The notes below the pieces were generated by a model. That model did not search any database, was not told the origin of the DNA, and saw only the letters and a list, made by a program, of their open reading frames with translations. The position numbers were made by a program, and so were the translations under genes. DNA of 64,000 nucleotides from Streptomyces mirabilis (lineage in GTDB: Bacteria > Actinomycetota > Actinomycetes > Streptomycetales > Streptomycetaceae), in contig NZ_JBCJKP010000001.1 of NCBI RefSeq assembly GCF_039503195.1, positions 62,001 through 126,000 of the forward strand, in the 5' to 3' direction. Positions 34,178-44,112 of the stretch are shown one piece after another (position 1 is the first letter of the stretch; the number at the start of each line of letters is the position of its first letter).

Positions 34178-34735
34178 TCAGTAATTCAGGTCCAGGTAAT
34201 CAATGTCATTGATTGCTACATCCGACAGTCCCATAGCGCGTCCTCCGCCGTCCTGGAAATAGATGTCTTTAAATCCTTCGGCGATGATTTCACGCATTTC
34301 CTGGTCGCTGGCGCCCGCGTCGCGGGCGTCGAACAGGCGCTGCGCGTACGCCGGGGGGAGGTGCACGGTGAGTCGCCGGAACCGTCCGTCATCGGTCGTG
34401 CCGACCGGCGCGGTGTAGCCGAAGCGGGCCCTTGTCTCCACCGTGATCCCGCCGGTGGCGGCGGCCTGCTTGCGTCGGCGTTTGCGGACCAGGGGCTGCC
34501 ACCGGGACCGCACCGCTGCGTCGATCTTGTCGGCAATGTGCTTGGGCGGGTGCTTGCGCTCGCCCTTGCGGTAGCGCTCCACCGACCGCTGGCTCACCCC
34601 GAGTTCCTGGGCGACGGCGCGAGTCGACTTGAGCTGCTTCATCAGGTAGCCGATCTGGCCCTTGAGGGTCTTGGGCGGCTCGTGGGTGAACGACTCCCGG
34701 TCGGCCCGCTCGATCGCGTCGTGGATCTCGCTCAC
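34178..34735 (-). CDS. tpg: telomere terminal protein Tpg
   Basis: The 185-aa product matches Tpg, the protein covalently attached to the 5' ends of Streptomyces linear replicons. It has an N-terminal helix-turn-helix (STRAVAQELGVSQRSVERYR, 37-56), the conserved core (ITVETRARFGYTAPVGTTDD, 97-116) and the C-terminus DGGGRAMGLSDV...IDYLDLNY. Thr114 in GTTDD is at the position known to receive the first nucleotide in S. coelicolor Tpg. GTG 34735 starts 3 bases after the tap stop, so both come from one transcript. Length is normal. It looks functional. Confidence 0.92.
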   Translation of the reverse strand: MSEIHDAIERADRESFTHEPPKTLKGQIGYLMKQLKSTRAVAQELGVSQRSVERYRKGERKHPPKHIADKIDAAVRSRWQPLVRKRRRKQAAATGGITVETRARFGYTAPVGTTDDGRFRRLTVHLPPAYAQRLFDARDAGASDQEMREIIAEGFKDIYFQDGGGRAMGLSDVAINDIDYLDLNY

Positions 34736-34738
34736 CGG

Positions 34739-36829
34739 TTACTCCCCTTCGTCCAGGACGGCGTCGCCACCCTTGATGTGGCGGGCCGGGTTGAAGCCCT
34801 TCTCCATCAGGTCGACCGCCCACAGCATCGACTGGACGCCCTCCAGCTTCGCCAGGCCCGGCGTGGGCCCGAGGCGGAACCCGCCGGGCTGCGGCTTACC
34901 GGACGCCGCGTACGGCAGGAAGTCCAGCGGGCTGTCACTGGGGCTCGGGTAGACGACGCAGTCGGACAGCACCGCGAGCGGGTACAGGCCCGTCATCTTC
35001 GCCATGTTGTTGAGCTTGCGGTGCATGTTGACCCGAGCCTTGCTGATGACGGCCGCGCGGATGTCCGGGCGCCAGGTCGGACGCCCCAAGGCCGGCCACC
35101 GCTCGCCCTCCTTGTAGGACTTGCCCTGCGGGCGCTCCCGCAGCTTGCCCACGCCGCCCTTCACCGTCGCCTTGATCGCGGACAGCACGGCGGCCAGGGC
35201 CGGGTCGACGTCCTTGTGCCGCTCCATCGCCGCGAGGAACTGGCGGTCGTCCAGGTCCCGGGTGACACCGAGGTCGGCGAGCGTGTCGACGTATGCCGTC
35301 TTGAGCCGGTCGTGCCACGGGTCCAGGTACGCACCGGTCTCGCGGCGCACGTACGCCTCGATCGGGTGGACGTCGTAGCCGAGCTCCTGGGCGTAGGCGA
35401 CGGTGTGCGTCTGATACCAGGCCGGGCCGGTCGGACGCTCGCCGGTCGGCGTGAACGGCGACGGCAGGCGCGGGTCCAGCTCGATGTGACTGAGGTCGAC
35501 CAGCCAGGAACCGGGGATCTTCGGGTTGAACTTCGGGGCGTGGAAGTGGTCGGGGGCAGACAGGCCGACGACCAGGCGCGCCGCCGCCGCGAGGAACGCC
35601 GTGTTGAGGTCCAGGCCCACCGCGAAGGGCAGCGTGCACTCCTCATCCGTCAGCAGGTCAACGTCGCGCACCCACTGGTACGCCTCCTCGTTGAGGAACC
35701 CACCGGTCCAGCCGGAGTTCACGACCACGGGGTGTTCCGCGGTGGCCTCCGGCGGCGCCGGGTTCATCGGCTCCGTCCCCAGCGATCCCGCGTTGTAGCC
35801 GCTCACCCAGTTCCCGGTCTCCGGGTCCTGCACGGCCTTCGTGGGCGGGCGCAGCGCGGTCATCAGCTCCAGGCCCGAGACGGCCGTGGAGCCGCGCGGG
35901 GTGATGACCCGGGTCGCGTACACACCGAGGACACGGGCGATCTCGGCCGGCTCCATCTCCGTCACGCCGGGCCAGGACCGCTCATCGAGGGCGTCCCACG
36001 ACAGGATCGCCAACTGCACGCACTGCCGCTCGCGCCCCTGCGCCTTGCGGTAGATCCGCGCCCACGGGCCGAACCCGCGCTGCGTGAGCTGCCACTTCGC
36101 CTTCGCCACCTGCTTGACCACCGGGTGGTCCTCGGGCAGGCGCAGGGAGCGGCGCTGCTCGTGGCCCTCCAGACGCTCCGGCAGCCCCAGCCTCACGGCG
36201 GCCGCAGCCGTGAGGACGATCAGCGGATCGGAGTCCTTGCCGTACCGGTTGAGCTTGGCGGCACCGAGACCGGACTCGCGCAGCGTCCACTCCACCAACT
36301 CCACCACCGTGGTCGCCGGGCAGTCGAGGACGATGCCGTCGACGCCGTACGCGGAGCCGTCACCGTCCAGCACCGCGAGCGGACCGTGCGGGAACCGCGG
36401 GTCGACGGCAGGCTTCGCCGCCTTCTTCGCCGCCGGGCGCCGCAACGCCGCGGCCGGACGGGCGGGCGCGGCCTGAACCGGTGCGGCGGTCTCCGGCTCG
36501 GGGGCCTCGGGCGCGGCCGGGCTGGTGAACGTCTGCGGCGCGGCAACCGGGACGGGAGCCGGGGCGGCGGGTGTGGCGTGCGCGGGGTACTTCGCCGCCC
36601 ATCCTGTCAGTAGCCGCTGGTACGCCTCCAGGCGCGGCGACTTCGGCTCCGAGCGGCCGTTCTCGTAGTTCTTCACCGTCTGCGTCGTGGTCTTCAGCGC
36701 GGTCGCGAGACGGGCCTGGGTGATGCCGGCGGCCTCACGCAGCCGAGCACGCTCCGCCGGAGGCGGGAGCTGCGGCTCCTCCTCTAGCAGTGCGTCGATG
36801 TTCGCGAACAGCTCTTCCTCGGATGCCAT
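34739..36829 (-). CDS. tap: telomere-associated protein Tap
   Basis: The 696-aa product is Tap, which binds the 3' telomere overhang and recruits Tpg for end patching. It starts with an XRE-type helix-turn-helix (LREAAGITQARLATALKTTT, then QTVKNYENGRS; 30-60). A Pro/Ala-rich linker (about 75-140) and a long conserved domain follow (VAKAKWQLTQRGFGPWARIY, LDLNTAFLAAAARLVVGLSA, and VINKARVNMHRK-like KARVNMHRKLNNMAKMTGLY). AGGGAGAT precedes ATG 36829. Three 13-bp-spaced TTAACC repeats lie 35 bp upstream. The frame is intact, and length is close to known Tap proteins (about 740). Confidence 0.92.
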   Translation of the reverse strand: MASEEELFANIDALLEEEPQLPPPAERARLREAAGITQARLATALKTTTQTVKNYENGRSEPKSPRLEAYQRLLTGWAAKYPAHATPAAPAPVPVAAPQTFTSPAAPEAPEPETAAPVQAAPARPAAALRRPAAKKAAKPAVDPRFPHGPLAVLDGDGSAYGVDGIVLDCPATTVVELVEWTLRESGLGAAKLNRYGKDSDPLIVLTAAAAVRLGLPERLEGHEQRRSLRLPEDHPVVKQVAKAKWQLTQRGFGPWARIYRKAQGRERQCVQLAILSWDALDERSWPGVTEMEPAEIARVLGVYATRVITPRGSTAVSGLELMTALRPPTKAVQDPETGNWVSGYNAGSLGTEPMNPAPPEATAEHPVVVNSGWTGGFLNEEAYQWVRDVDLLTDEECTLPFAVGLDLNTAFLAAAARLVVGLSAPDHFHAPKFNPKIPGSWLVDLSHIELDPRLPSPFTPTGERPTGPAWYQTHTVAYAQELGYDVHPIEAYVRRETGAYLDPWHDRLKTAYVDTLADLGVTRDLDDRQFLAAMERHKDVDPALAAVLSAIKATVKGGVGKLRERPQGKSYKEGERWPALGRPTWRPDIRAAVISKARVNMHRKLNNMAKMTGLYPLAVLSDCVVYPSPSDSPLDFLPYAASGKPQPGGFRLGPTPGLAKLEGVQSMLWAVDLMEKGFNPARHIKGGDAVLDEGE

Positions 36830-36863
36830 GTGGATCTCCCTTCGCGCCTCGACCTTAGCATCT

Positions 36864-36897
36864 TTAACCCGCTCAGTTAACCGCTTTTTTTAACCCG
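36864..36897. promoter_or_regulatory. three TTAACC repeats at 13-bp spacing upstream of tap
   Basis: TTAACCCG (36864), TTAACCGC (36877) and TTAACCCG (36890) begin exactly 13 bp apart in the AT-rich stretch 35 bp upstream of the tap start codon. The regular spacing suggests an operator array, perhaps for the HTH of Tap itself. No experiment is implied. Confidence 0.45.
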
Positions 36898-37222
36898 TTC
36901 GAATGGATTGCGAGGGTGGTGTGGACGGCGTCAAGTAGCTGCGGCAGGGCCTGTCTCACAGCTGACAGGGTCGCCTCGCACCGCCTCCACCTGGGGAAAC
37001 GCTGTGTGAGGCTTACAAGGAGCGGCGACGGAGAGGTCCCCTCGCCCCGACGTGCTCGATACGGTGGCGACCATGGCGGAACGAGGCGAGAGCAGGACGG
37101 GGTGGAGCGGGCACGGCTGGGCGGCGCTGTCGAGCCGCCGCCGGGTGCACCTTCCTCACGCTCATGCATGTCCGGTCTGGCGGGGCGCTGCCCGTACGGG
37201 CGGGCGAGGTCTCGGAGCCTGG

Positions 37223-37606
37223 ACGCTTGAGCAGCTGCCAGATGCCCTCGACCGTGTAGGAGACGTGGAAGAGCCGGCCGATCAGCGTCTTGATTCGTGC
37301 CAGCGTCCACCGCTGGTCCGCCCAGCCCTGAGCGAGCGAACCGCGCTCCAACTCCCACTCCAGCCTGGCGACCTGGGGCTCGCTGAGTTTCGGCCTTCCC
37401 GGCGAGCCCTTCGACAGCAGCCCCGCCTCCCCGTGCTCGCGCCAGGCCCGGCGCCATCGCTCCGCCGACCGGACACTCACCCGCAGCGCGGCAGCGACCG
37501 CCGCGTTCTTCTGCCCGGTCTCGAAGCGTTCCACGACCTGAAGCCGCAATCGCTCCCGCTTGCCCCTCTCGACGTCGGTCAGCCCGCCGCCCTGCGCGTA
37601 TCTCAC
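37223..37606 (-). pseudogene. IS630-family transposase, N-terminal fragment
   Basis: About 128 residues give the double HTH of IS630 transposases: RLRLQVVERFETGQKNAAVA, ALRVSVRSAERWRRAWREHG, then the second wing SLAQGWADQRWTLARIKTLI and FHVSYTVEGIWQLLKR. The expected continuation into the DDE domain is replaced by unrelated sequence at about 37222. It lies upstream of tap on the same strand. Confidence 0.8.
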
Positions 37607-37672
37607 ACCCCAGGACTACTGGGTGCCGGCAGGCGGCGTTCCCCGAATGGCGCAGGCGTCACCCGCTCAATG

Positions 37673-38770
37673 TCACTTCTCTTGGCCCAGCTCCCACAGG
37701 TGCACGGAAGTCCCGTCCTTCGAGATCGTGTACCACCTGCCGCCCCCAGCTGTGCGCGCAGGCCCCGAGACTGGGAGGGGGTAGGAGAGCTCGCCAAGCA
37801 GGTCCATTCCGTTTACGTCGACCAGCCAGTGACGGACCGGTCCATACCGGGCATCGCATTCGGAGGTGCCGGCAACGACGCTGTCCTCGTCCACGAAGGC
37901 AGCTTCGAAGTCCCAGTAGACCCTGTCGTTGCCGGTGTTCCGCGGGTGCGCGGGCACGGCGTCCGCGGCGTCCAGTTTCCGTATGACCTTCGAGCCGTGC
38001 TCCAGCTGGTGGAGCAAGAGCGACCACTGCCCGACGGGAACAGTCAGGAGCCGCCGACCAGACGGGCTCACCGCGAGGAGGATGCGCTCGATGCCAATCT
38101 GCTCGGCGGTCAACTGCTGCCCATCCCACCGTCCCCACAGCACGGGCGACCCTTCTTCGCCCTCACCGAGGCTCAGCCCCATCTGCGAAGGGTCTGGGTG
38201 TGACGTGTGTAGGGAGCTGGAGGCCACGGTCCCGGTGGTCATACGTCCCACGACCCTTCCGGCTACGGCGTCCAGAACCACCCATAGTTCCTGCTCGTCC
38301 TCCGGGTTCCCGTCACTGGCCAGCGGCCCGCGGACGTGTGCCCAGACGAGCTTGCCGTCTGCGCTGACGGCGGCCGAGCCGCTGTCAGCGCAGAAGTGGC
38401 CCCTGTCGTCCGCGTACTCGTCGAACGACGCATGCAGCAGAGGACAGCCGCCCCAGCAGCCGTGCCGCACTTCCCACCGCGTCGCACCGGTCGCCTCCAC
38501 CGACCGTGCTGCGTGGACGCCGGCGAACACCGCCGCATCCCGTTCCGGTGACACCGTCACCGTCCCAAAACGACGGGGCCAGGGCGCCGGGAAGCGGATC
38601 TCAGAGCCTCGACCAGCGTCAGGCTCATCAACATCGAGCGCCACCACCTCAGCGTCGCCACGCTGCACCAGGAGCGTGCGGTTCGGCCAGCACAGCAACT
38701 GCGGAGCCTCTGCCGACGCCGGGTCCAGCGGAGCAGTGATGGTGGTGATGAGACGAGCGGCGATGGTCAC
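37673..38770 (-). CDS. hypothetical beta-propeller-like protein, 365 aa
   Basis: ATG 38770 opens a 365-aa cytoplasmic protein without signal peptide. Its pattern of strand-loop repeats (AEVVALDVDEPDAGRGSEIR, FGTVTVSPERDAAVFAGVHA, ILLAVSPSGRRLLTVPVGQW, GRWYTISKDGTSVHLWELGQ) suggests a WD40/YVTN-type propeller. No WD motif is strict. It is in the same direction as dnaE and tap, 148 bases downstream of the DUF6300 gene. Function unknown. Confidence 0.6.
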   Translation of the reverse strand: MTIAARLITTITAPLDPASAEAPQLLCWPNRTLLVQRGDAEVVALDVDEPDAGRGSEIRFPAPWPRRFGTVTVSPERDAAVFAGVHAARSVEATGATRWEVRHGCWGGCPLLHASFDEYADDRGHFCADSGSAAVSADGKLVWAHVRGPLASDGNPEDEQELWVVLDAVAGRVVGRMTTGTVASSSLHTSHPDPSQMGLSLGEGEEGSPVLWGRWDGQQLTAEQIGIERILLAVSPSGRRLLTVPVGQWSLLLHQLEHGSKVIRKLDAADAVPAHPRNTGNDRVYWDFEAAFVDEDSVVAGTSECDARYGPVRHWLVDVNGMDLLGELSYPLPVSGPARTAGGGRWYTISKDGTSVHLWELGQEK

Positions 38771-38917
38771 GGTTTCTTCCAGCCACAGACGACGGACGAC
38801 GCGAAGGCCTGACAGCCCAACCCTATGGGCAACGCCAACCCCGCCGAGCGCACCTCGAGCCGCGTCTCTGAGGTCGTCTCCGGCTGGCCGACATCACGCT
38901 TCAATTTCAGTAGCAAG

Positions 38918-39292
38918 CTAGAGGTCACTGTCTTGCCAGAGCCGCTCCTGCTTGTTGAGGAGTCCCTCGTCGACGGCGGTGTTCCGGCGGTTTTCGACCC
39001 ACACCGCGGCGAGTGGCCCGAAGACATCGAGTTTTTCGGCTTGGAAGGAACCATCCTCTTCATAGAGGGCTACCAGCGGTGCGGCGGCCGAGTCATCACG
39101 GTCGCAGACTCGGCACAGCACGGATCCTCTGAAGCCGCTGACGGTGCCGCCCTTGTTGTTGCGCCAGCTGTGGGGATAGCGGGCCAGCAGTATCGTCGGC
39201 CGGCTGCAGCTGGGGCAAGGTGGTGTTACTCCGACGTTGAGGACGATCTCTTCTAAGTCGTGCGGTTCGCCTGTACTGGCTTCCTCGCTCAC
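38918..39292 (-). CDS. DUF6300 family protein
   Basis: GTG 39292 overlaps the dnaE stop (GTGA), so it is coupled to dnaE. The 124-aa product has the DUF6300 pattern: CPSCSRPTILLARYPHSWRN, then GSVLCRVCDRDDSAAAPLVA, with CxxC...CxxC suited to one zinc ion. The C-terminal helix is AVWVENRRNTAVDEGLLNKQ. Intact. The coupling to a polymerase gene suggests co-expression, not necessarily a shared role. Confidence 0.7.
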   Translation of the reverse strand: MSEEASTGEPHDLEEIVLNVGVTPPCPSCSRPTILLARYPHSWRNNKGGTVSGFRGSVLCRVCDRDDSAAAPLVALYEEDGSFQAEKLDVFGPLAAVWVENRRNTAVDEGLLNKQERLWQDSDL

Positions 39293-41992
39293 GCCACCCC
39301 TTGCCACGCCTCCGGGCCAAAGGATCCCTTGATGTCTGAGGCGATGGTAGCGGCGTTCACCAGCGAGGGAAGCTGGTAGACGATGGTCTTCTGCGGGCCG
39401 CGCACCGCGAGTTGAACGGGATTCTGGCCGGGGTGGGCACCCATGATGCGTTTGAGTTCGTTGATGCACAGCTCGTTGATGCGGTGATAGGGCAGCCGAA
39501 GCTGGACGGGGGCTGCGCCGTCGCGTTCGGCGGAGGTCACGTCGAGGACCTGCAGTTCCTGCCCGAAGATGCTGATGGCGCCGTCGCGGTCGTTGACGCG
39601 GCCTTGCACGGTGATGACGCTGTCCTCCACCAGGGCGGCGGCAACCATCTGGTAGGTGGCGGGGAAGAAGAGGACCTCGATCGTTCCGTCACGGTCGGCG
39701 AGGTTGACGATGGCCCAGGCGTTACCTTGTTTGGTCATCTTGGGCTGGACGCTGGTGATCAGGCCGGAGAGGCGGACCACGCCGTCGGTTCGCCCTGAGG
39801 CCAGCAGGTCCACGATGGTGGTGTCGCGGTTGGTGGACAGGATGTGCTCGGTGCCGTCCAGCGGGTGCGCGGAGACGTACATGCCGAGCATCTCGCGTTC
39901 GATGGACAGCAGTTGCTTGCGGGGCCATTCGTCTTCGCTGACCGGCACGTCCAGGCTGAAGCTGTCGTCGCCGGCCGTGTCGCCGAGGCCGGCGAAGAGA
40001 TCGTCCTGTCCGTAGGCGGCTGCCTTCTTGAGCGGGACGACTGCGTCGATGGCGCTCTCGTGGGCGGCGGACAGTCCCTTGCGGGTGTGTCCCAGGGAGT
40101 CGAAGGCGCCGGCTCTGATGAGGGATTCCACGGCCCGCTTGTTCAGCGCGGGAAGGTCGACCTTGTCGAGGAAGTCGGAGAACGAGGTGAACTTCCCCTT
40201 GGACTTGCGGGCCGCGATGATCGATTCGATGACGTTGTCGCCCACGTTGCGCACGGACAGCAGTCCGAAGCGGACGTCGTCGCCCACGGCCGCGAACTCG
40301 GCGAGCGACTCGTTCACGTCCGGCGCGAGGACGGTGACGCCGAGCTTGCGGGCATCGGCGAGGTAGATGCCGGCCTTGTCCTTGTCGTCACCGACAGAGG
40401 TGAGCAGGGCCGCCATGTACTCGGCCGGGTAGTTGGCCTTGAGGTAGGCGGTCCAGTAGGAGACGAGTCCGTAGCCTGCGGTGTGGGACTTGTTGAACGC
40501 GTAGCCGGAGAACGGGAGCATGACGTCCCAGATCGCCTTGATGGACTCTTCCGAGTAGTCGTTGTCGGCCATGCCGTCGTGGAACTTCTGCCACTCGGCG
40601 GCCAGCACCTCGGGCTTCTTCTTGCCCATAGCGCGGCGCAGCATGTCGGCGCCACCGAGCGTGTAGCCGGCCAGGGTCCGGGCGATGGCCATGATCTGCT
40701 CTTGGAAGATGAGCAGGTGGTGGGTGGAGCCCAGGATCGGGTCCAGGACTTCCTTCAGCTCGGGGTGGATCGGGTCCGGGTCCTGCTTGCCGTTCTGCCG
40801 CAGCGCGTAGTTGGTGTGCGCGTTGGCGGCCATCGGGCCGGGCCGGTACAGGGCGAGGGCGGCCGCGATGTCCTCGAAGCGGGAGGGCTCCATCAGTTTC
40901 AGCAGCGCGCGCATGCCGCCGCCGTCGAGCTGGAACACGCCGAACGTGTCGCCGCGGCCCAGAAGCTCGAAGGTCTTCCTGTCGTCCAGCGGGATCACGG
41001 TGACGCTGGTGTCGCCGTTGCCCGGGTCGACCGTGGCCAGCTTGACGCCGCGGTTCTCGCGGATGTTCGTCAGCGCGTGGTCGATCACGCCCAGGTTGCG
41101 CAGGCCCAGGAAGTCCATCTTGACCAGCCCCATGTTTTCGCAGCTGGGGTAGTCAAAGCCGGTGATCTTGACGCCGTCCTTGGCGCGCATGTGCAGCGGA
41201 ATACGCTCGGTCAGCTTCGTCTTGGACAGGATGACCGCGGCCGCGTGCACACCGGTGCCGCGGGTCAGGCCTTCGACACCCTTGGCGGTGTCGATGACCT
41301 TCTTCACCTCCGGCTCGTTCTCGTACATCGTCCGGATCTCGCAGGCCTCGCCGTAGCGCGGGTGCGCGGAGTCGAAGATGCCGTCCAGCGGGATCGACTT
41401 GCCCATGATGTCCGGCGGAAGCGCCTTGGTGATGCGCTCGCCGTGCTGGAAGGGGTAGCCGAGGATGCGGGACGAGTCCTTGATCGCATTCTTGGCTTTG
41501 ATCTTGCCGAAGGTGTTGACCATGGCGGTGTACTCGTCGCCGTACTTCTCGGTGACGTAGCGGACCATGGCGTCGCGCTGGCGGTCGTCGAAGTCGAGGT
41601 CGACATCGGGCGGGTTGATGCGCTCCGGGTTCAAAAAGCGTTCGAAGAGCAGGCCGTGCTCGAGCGGGCACAGCTCGGTGATGCGGGTCGCGTACGCGAC
41701 GATCGAGCCGGTGGCCGACCCGCGGCCGGGCCCGACCGGGATTTTGTTGTCGCGGGCGTGGCGGCAGATGTCGGCGACCACGAGGAAGTAGGAGGAGAAG
41801 CCCATGGGGCCGATGACCGTCATCTCGGTCTCGAAGCGCTCCATGACCTCGGCCGGGACCGGGTCGCCGTAGCGCATGGCCAGGCCCTTGAGGCATTCCT
41901 TGCGCAGCCAGGACTCCTGCGTCTCCCCCTCCGGAACGTCCGGGTACTGCGGCATCTCGTCGACGTTCTCGAAGACGGAGTCGTAGGACTCG
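39289..41992 (-). pseudogene. dnaE: dnaE, 3' part (polymerase core to OB fold), after the inverted segment
   Basis: This is about 900 codons of DNA polymerase III alpha. It enters at [20 protein letters not shown] and contains the palm with the catalytic aspartates (INPPDVDLDFDDRQRDAMVR). Also present are the FNKSHTAGYG motif of the fingers (AFNKSHTAGYGLVSYWTAYL), the helix-hairpin-helix region and the C-terminal OB fold (VVRLSGLITSVQPKMTKQGN). It has no start codon of its own with a ribosome-binding site; ATG 41955 is internal. It is split from its N-terminal part by the inversion at 41993-42340. Otherwise undamaged. Confidence 0.9.
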
Positions 41993-42340
41993 GTACGACG
42001 AGGCCCGTGAGGTCGCTGCCGCCTACCAGGACATCTTCGGCAAGGAGAGTTACTTCCTGGAGCTGATGGATCATGGGCTGTCCATCGAGAAGGACGTCCG
42101 CGACGGGCTGTTGCGGCTGGCCAGGGATCTGAACATTCCGCTGCTGGCCACGAACGACGCGCACTATGTGCACGAGGATCAGGCCGATGCGCATGACAAC
42201 CTGCTGTGCATCGGGGTGGGCAAGAACAAGGACGACCCGAAGCGGTTCCGGTTCCAGGGCAGCGGCTATTACCTCAAGACCGCCGCCGAGATGCGGGAGC
42301 TGTTCGCAGAGCTGCCGGAGGCCTGCGACAACACCCTTGG
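41993..42340 (+). pseudogene. dnaE: dnaE, internal segment in inverted orientation
   Basis: The plus strand encodes exactly the missing DnaE piece: [20 protein letters not shown], then [20 protein letters not shown], then [20 protein letters not shown] and [20 protein letters not shown], ending [10 protein letters not shown]. This is the end of the PHP domain. Re-inverting any segment whose two end coordinates add to 84333 joins all three parts in frame. Each breakpoint carries a short CTyGGTwC sequence, but in direct rather than inverted orientation. Confidence 0.88.
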
Positions 42341-42864
42341 TTCAGCCGCAGCCGCGTCTGGATCGCCCCGGACGGGCAGCCCGTCGTGGCGATGATGCCG
42401 CCCGCGTGCTCGCTGATCAGCTCCATGTCCATCCGCGGCTTACCCGCGGGAAACTGACCGGTGTAACTGGCCTCGGTCGACAGATAGAAGAGATTCTTCA
42501 GACCCTGAACGTTCCGCGCCCACATCGTCATATGCGTGAACCGGCCACCGCCGGAGACGTCCTTCGAGCCCTCACCGTCGTCCGACATGGCCCGCTGGCC
42601 GCCCGGACCCCAGAACTCCTGCTTGCGGTTCCGGCGCGAGGACGGCGCGACGTAAGCCTCGATCCCGATGATCGGCTTGACGCCGTCGACACCCTTGGAC
42701 ACCTGATGGAACTCGTACGCACCGAACATGTTTCCGTGGTCGCTCATAGCGACGGCCGGCATGCCCTGACGCTCAACTTCGGCGAACATCGGCCTGAGCT
42801 TCTGCGCGCCGTCGAGCATCGAATATTCGGTGTGATTGTGCAGGTGAACAAAGGAATCCGTCAC
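42341..42864 (-). pseudogene. dnaE: dnaE, 5' part (PHP domain start)
   Basis: GTG 42864, with CCGGAGG 13 bases upstream, starts the PHP domain of Dna[21 protein letters not shown] (metal-binding HLHNHTEYS at 7-15), then [15 protein letters not shown], then [20 protein letters not shown]. The tail [20 protein letters not shown] ends at the inversion breakpoint near 42341, after which the minus-strand frame is nonsense and stops at 42274. It is the only part with a proper start, so the current product would be about 196 residues with no polymerase core. Confidence 0.88.
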
Positions 42865-43291
42865 CGGGAGGGCACCTCCGGAGTCGTGGGAAGGACTTCA
42901 CCCTAGCCCCCAAACGATGATCGAATCCGGCCCTGAAACGACGTCAAAGCCGCCTCGGCCAAGCCCTCCACGGGTGATCTCGCACTCTCACAGAACGAAG
43001 TCGAAACGCCCCTCGGCGTGGCGGCTCGTCGCGTGTAGGCAGCGATCTTCAGGAGCCCCAGACAGCCCGGAATGCCTCAGCCAGTGAGCGTTGCTCGGAT
43101 GACGTCGGCATCTCACGAAAGCGGCCGATTCCAGCCGTCTCGCCCGGCCCTGGAACGCAGCCGGGTGCAAGAGCAGACCGGCCTCGTCGCCCAGTCCGGC
43201 AGCAGACGCCTTGAACCGGCTCACGCGCGATGGCGACGACGGCTGAACCGTCCCCCGGGCTACGGGACGGGGGCGTGCGACGGCCCAGCCT
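42865..43291. other. no gene seen; dnaE promoter side
   Basis: About 430 bases upstream of dnaE. No reading frame here has coding character. Confidence 0.4.
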
Positions 43292-43804
43292 CTACTTGGG
43301 CGGCACCGTCATGTCGTGCGCGAGATCGCAACGGTCATGGCGCAGGTGCAGTCTGCGGAGATCCTGAAGGATCGCGACAGGGAACGGGTGCATGGCCCAC
43401 TTCGCGAGGTAGCCGTCTTCTCCATGCTCTCGTAGCACCCGCTGCGCCGCTTCGGCTACGACATGAGCCAATTGGCTGCGGGATTGCGTGCCGGCCCAAA
43501 GGAGGCGCCCGTCCCCGTCCGGTAGGTCGGGACTGATCGCCACGTCTGGGAAGCTGTAGATCGACACGCCGACGTCGGCTCCCCGGTTGCGCAGGACCCA
43601 GCGAATTTCCGTCGGCTCAGAGTCAAAGAAGAACCGCGCTGTTTGGCTAGTCCCGTAGAGACTGCCGATGCTTGACAGAAGATCCGCCAAACCATCAGTG
43701 CAGTAACTGACCGAAAGGTTGACCTTTGCTGGTCCCTCGCTGATTCGACAGACGGCCCAGCCGTGATCTTGCAGGTCCCACTCGACCTGAAGCTGTACAC
43801 CCAT
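43292..43804 (-). CDS. conserved hypothetical protein, 170 aa
   Basis: From ATG 43804 the product (MGVQLQVEWDLQDHGWAVCR, then NLSVSYCTDGLADLLSSIGS, then SQTARFFFDSEPTEIRWVLR) is a soluble alpha/beta protein of a type common in Streptomyces, with no known role. The upstream extension of the frame has no coding character. Intact. Confidence 0.7.
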   Translation of the reverse strand: MGVQLQVEWDLQDHGWAVCRISEGPAKVNLSVSYCTDGLADLLSSIGSLYGTSQTARFFFDSEPTEIRWVLRNRGADVGVSIYSFPDVAISPDLPDGDGRLLWAGTQSRSQLAHVVAEAAQRVLREHGEDGYLAKWAMHPFPVAILQDLRRLHLRHDRCDLAHDMTVPPK

Positions 43805-44112
43805 GTGCCCCCCTGATCTACAGCCTGCACCGTATCTCGCGGTCGGCGTAGCGACTTTGGCCGGGAGTTCCAATGCCCCAGTCAATCGCCGCTGTCTGGG
43901 GCTTGGAGCACTAGTTTGGAAGAGTGCGTAACGGGATCTGGCCTGACCTGTGAGGCGCTCCCCCGCGCGTTTCCTGGCGACTTGCCGACGTTCCCCGCCG
44001 CTCGCCGTCGGATCGGGCACCTAGGGGGCACGTGCGCCGTTCTCCCGGCCTTCCGGCTTGCCCGTGGCGCCCACTGGCCTGAGCATCCTTCCACGGCCCA
44101 GAGACGGCCACA
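43805..44112. other. no gene seen
   Basis: About 310 bases between divergent genes; no supported frame, repeat or RNA. Confidence 0.35.

Noticed and set aside
34361..36613. A 750-codon plus-strand open frame opposite tap and tpg
   Set aside because: Its composition (Arg/Val/Gln/His-rich, no domains) is that of a shadow of the tap-tpg genes on the other strand, which are clearly recognisable.
39844..42066. A 740-codon plus-strand open frame opposite dnaE
   Set aside because: It is antisense to recognisable DnaE sequence and shows no domain of its own; high GC keeps such frames open.
41980..42350. Site-specific invertase recognition sites at the dnaE breakpoints
   Set aside because: The only shared motif (CTyGGTwC) is short and directly oriented, so it cannot by itself explain inversion; kept as an open point in the finding.
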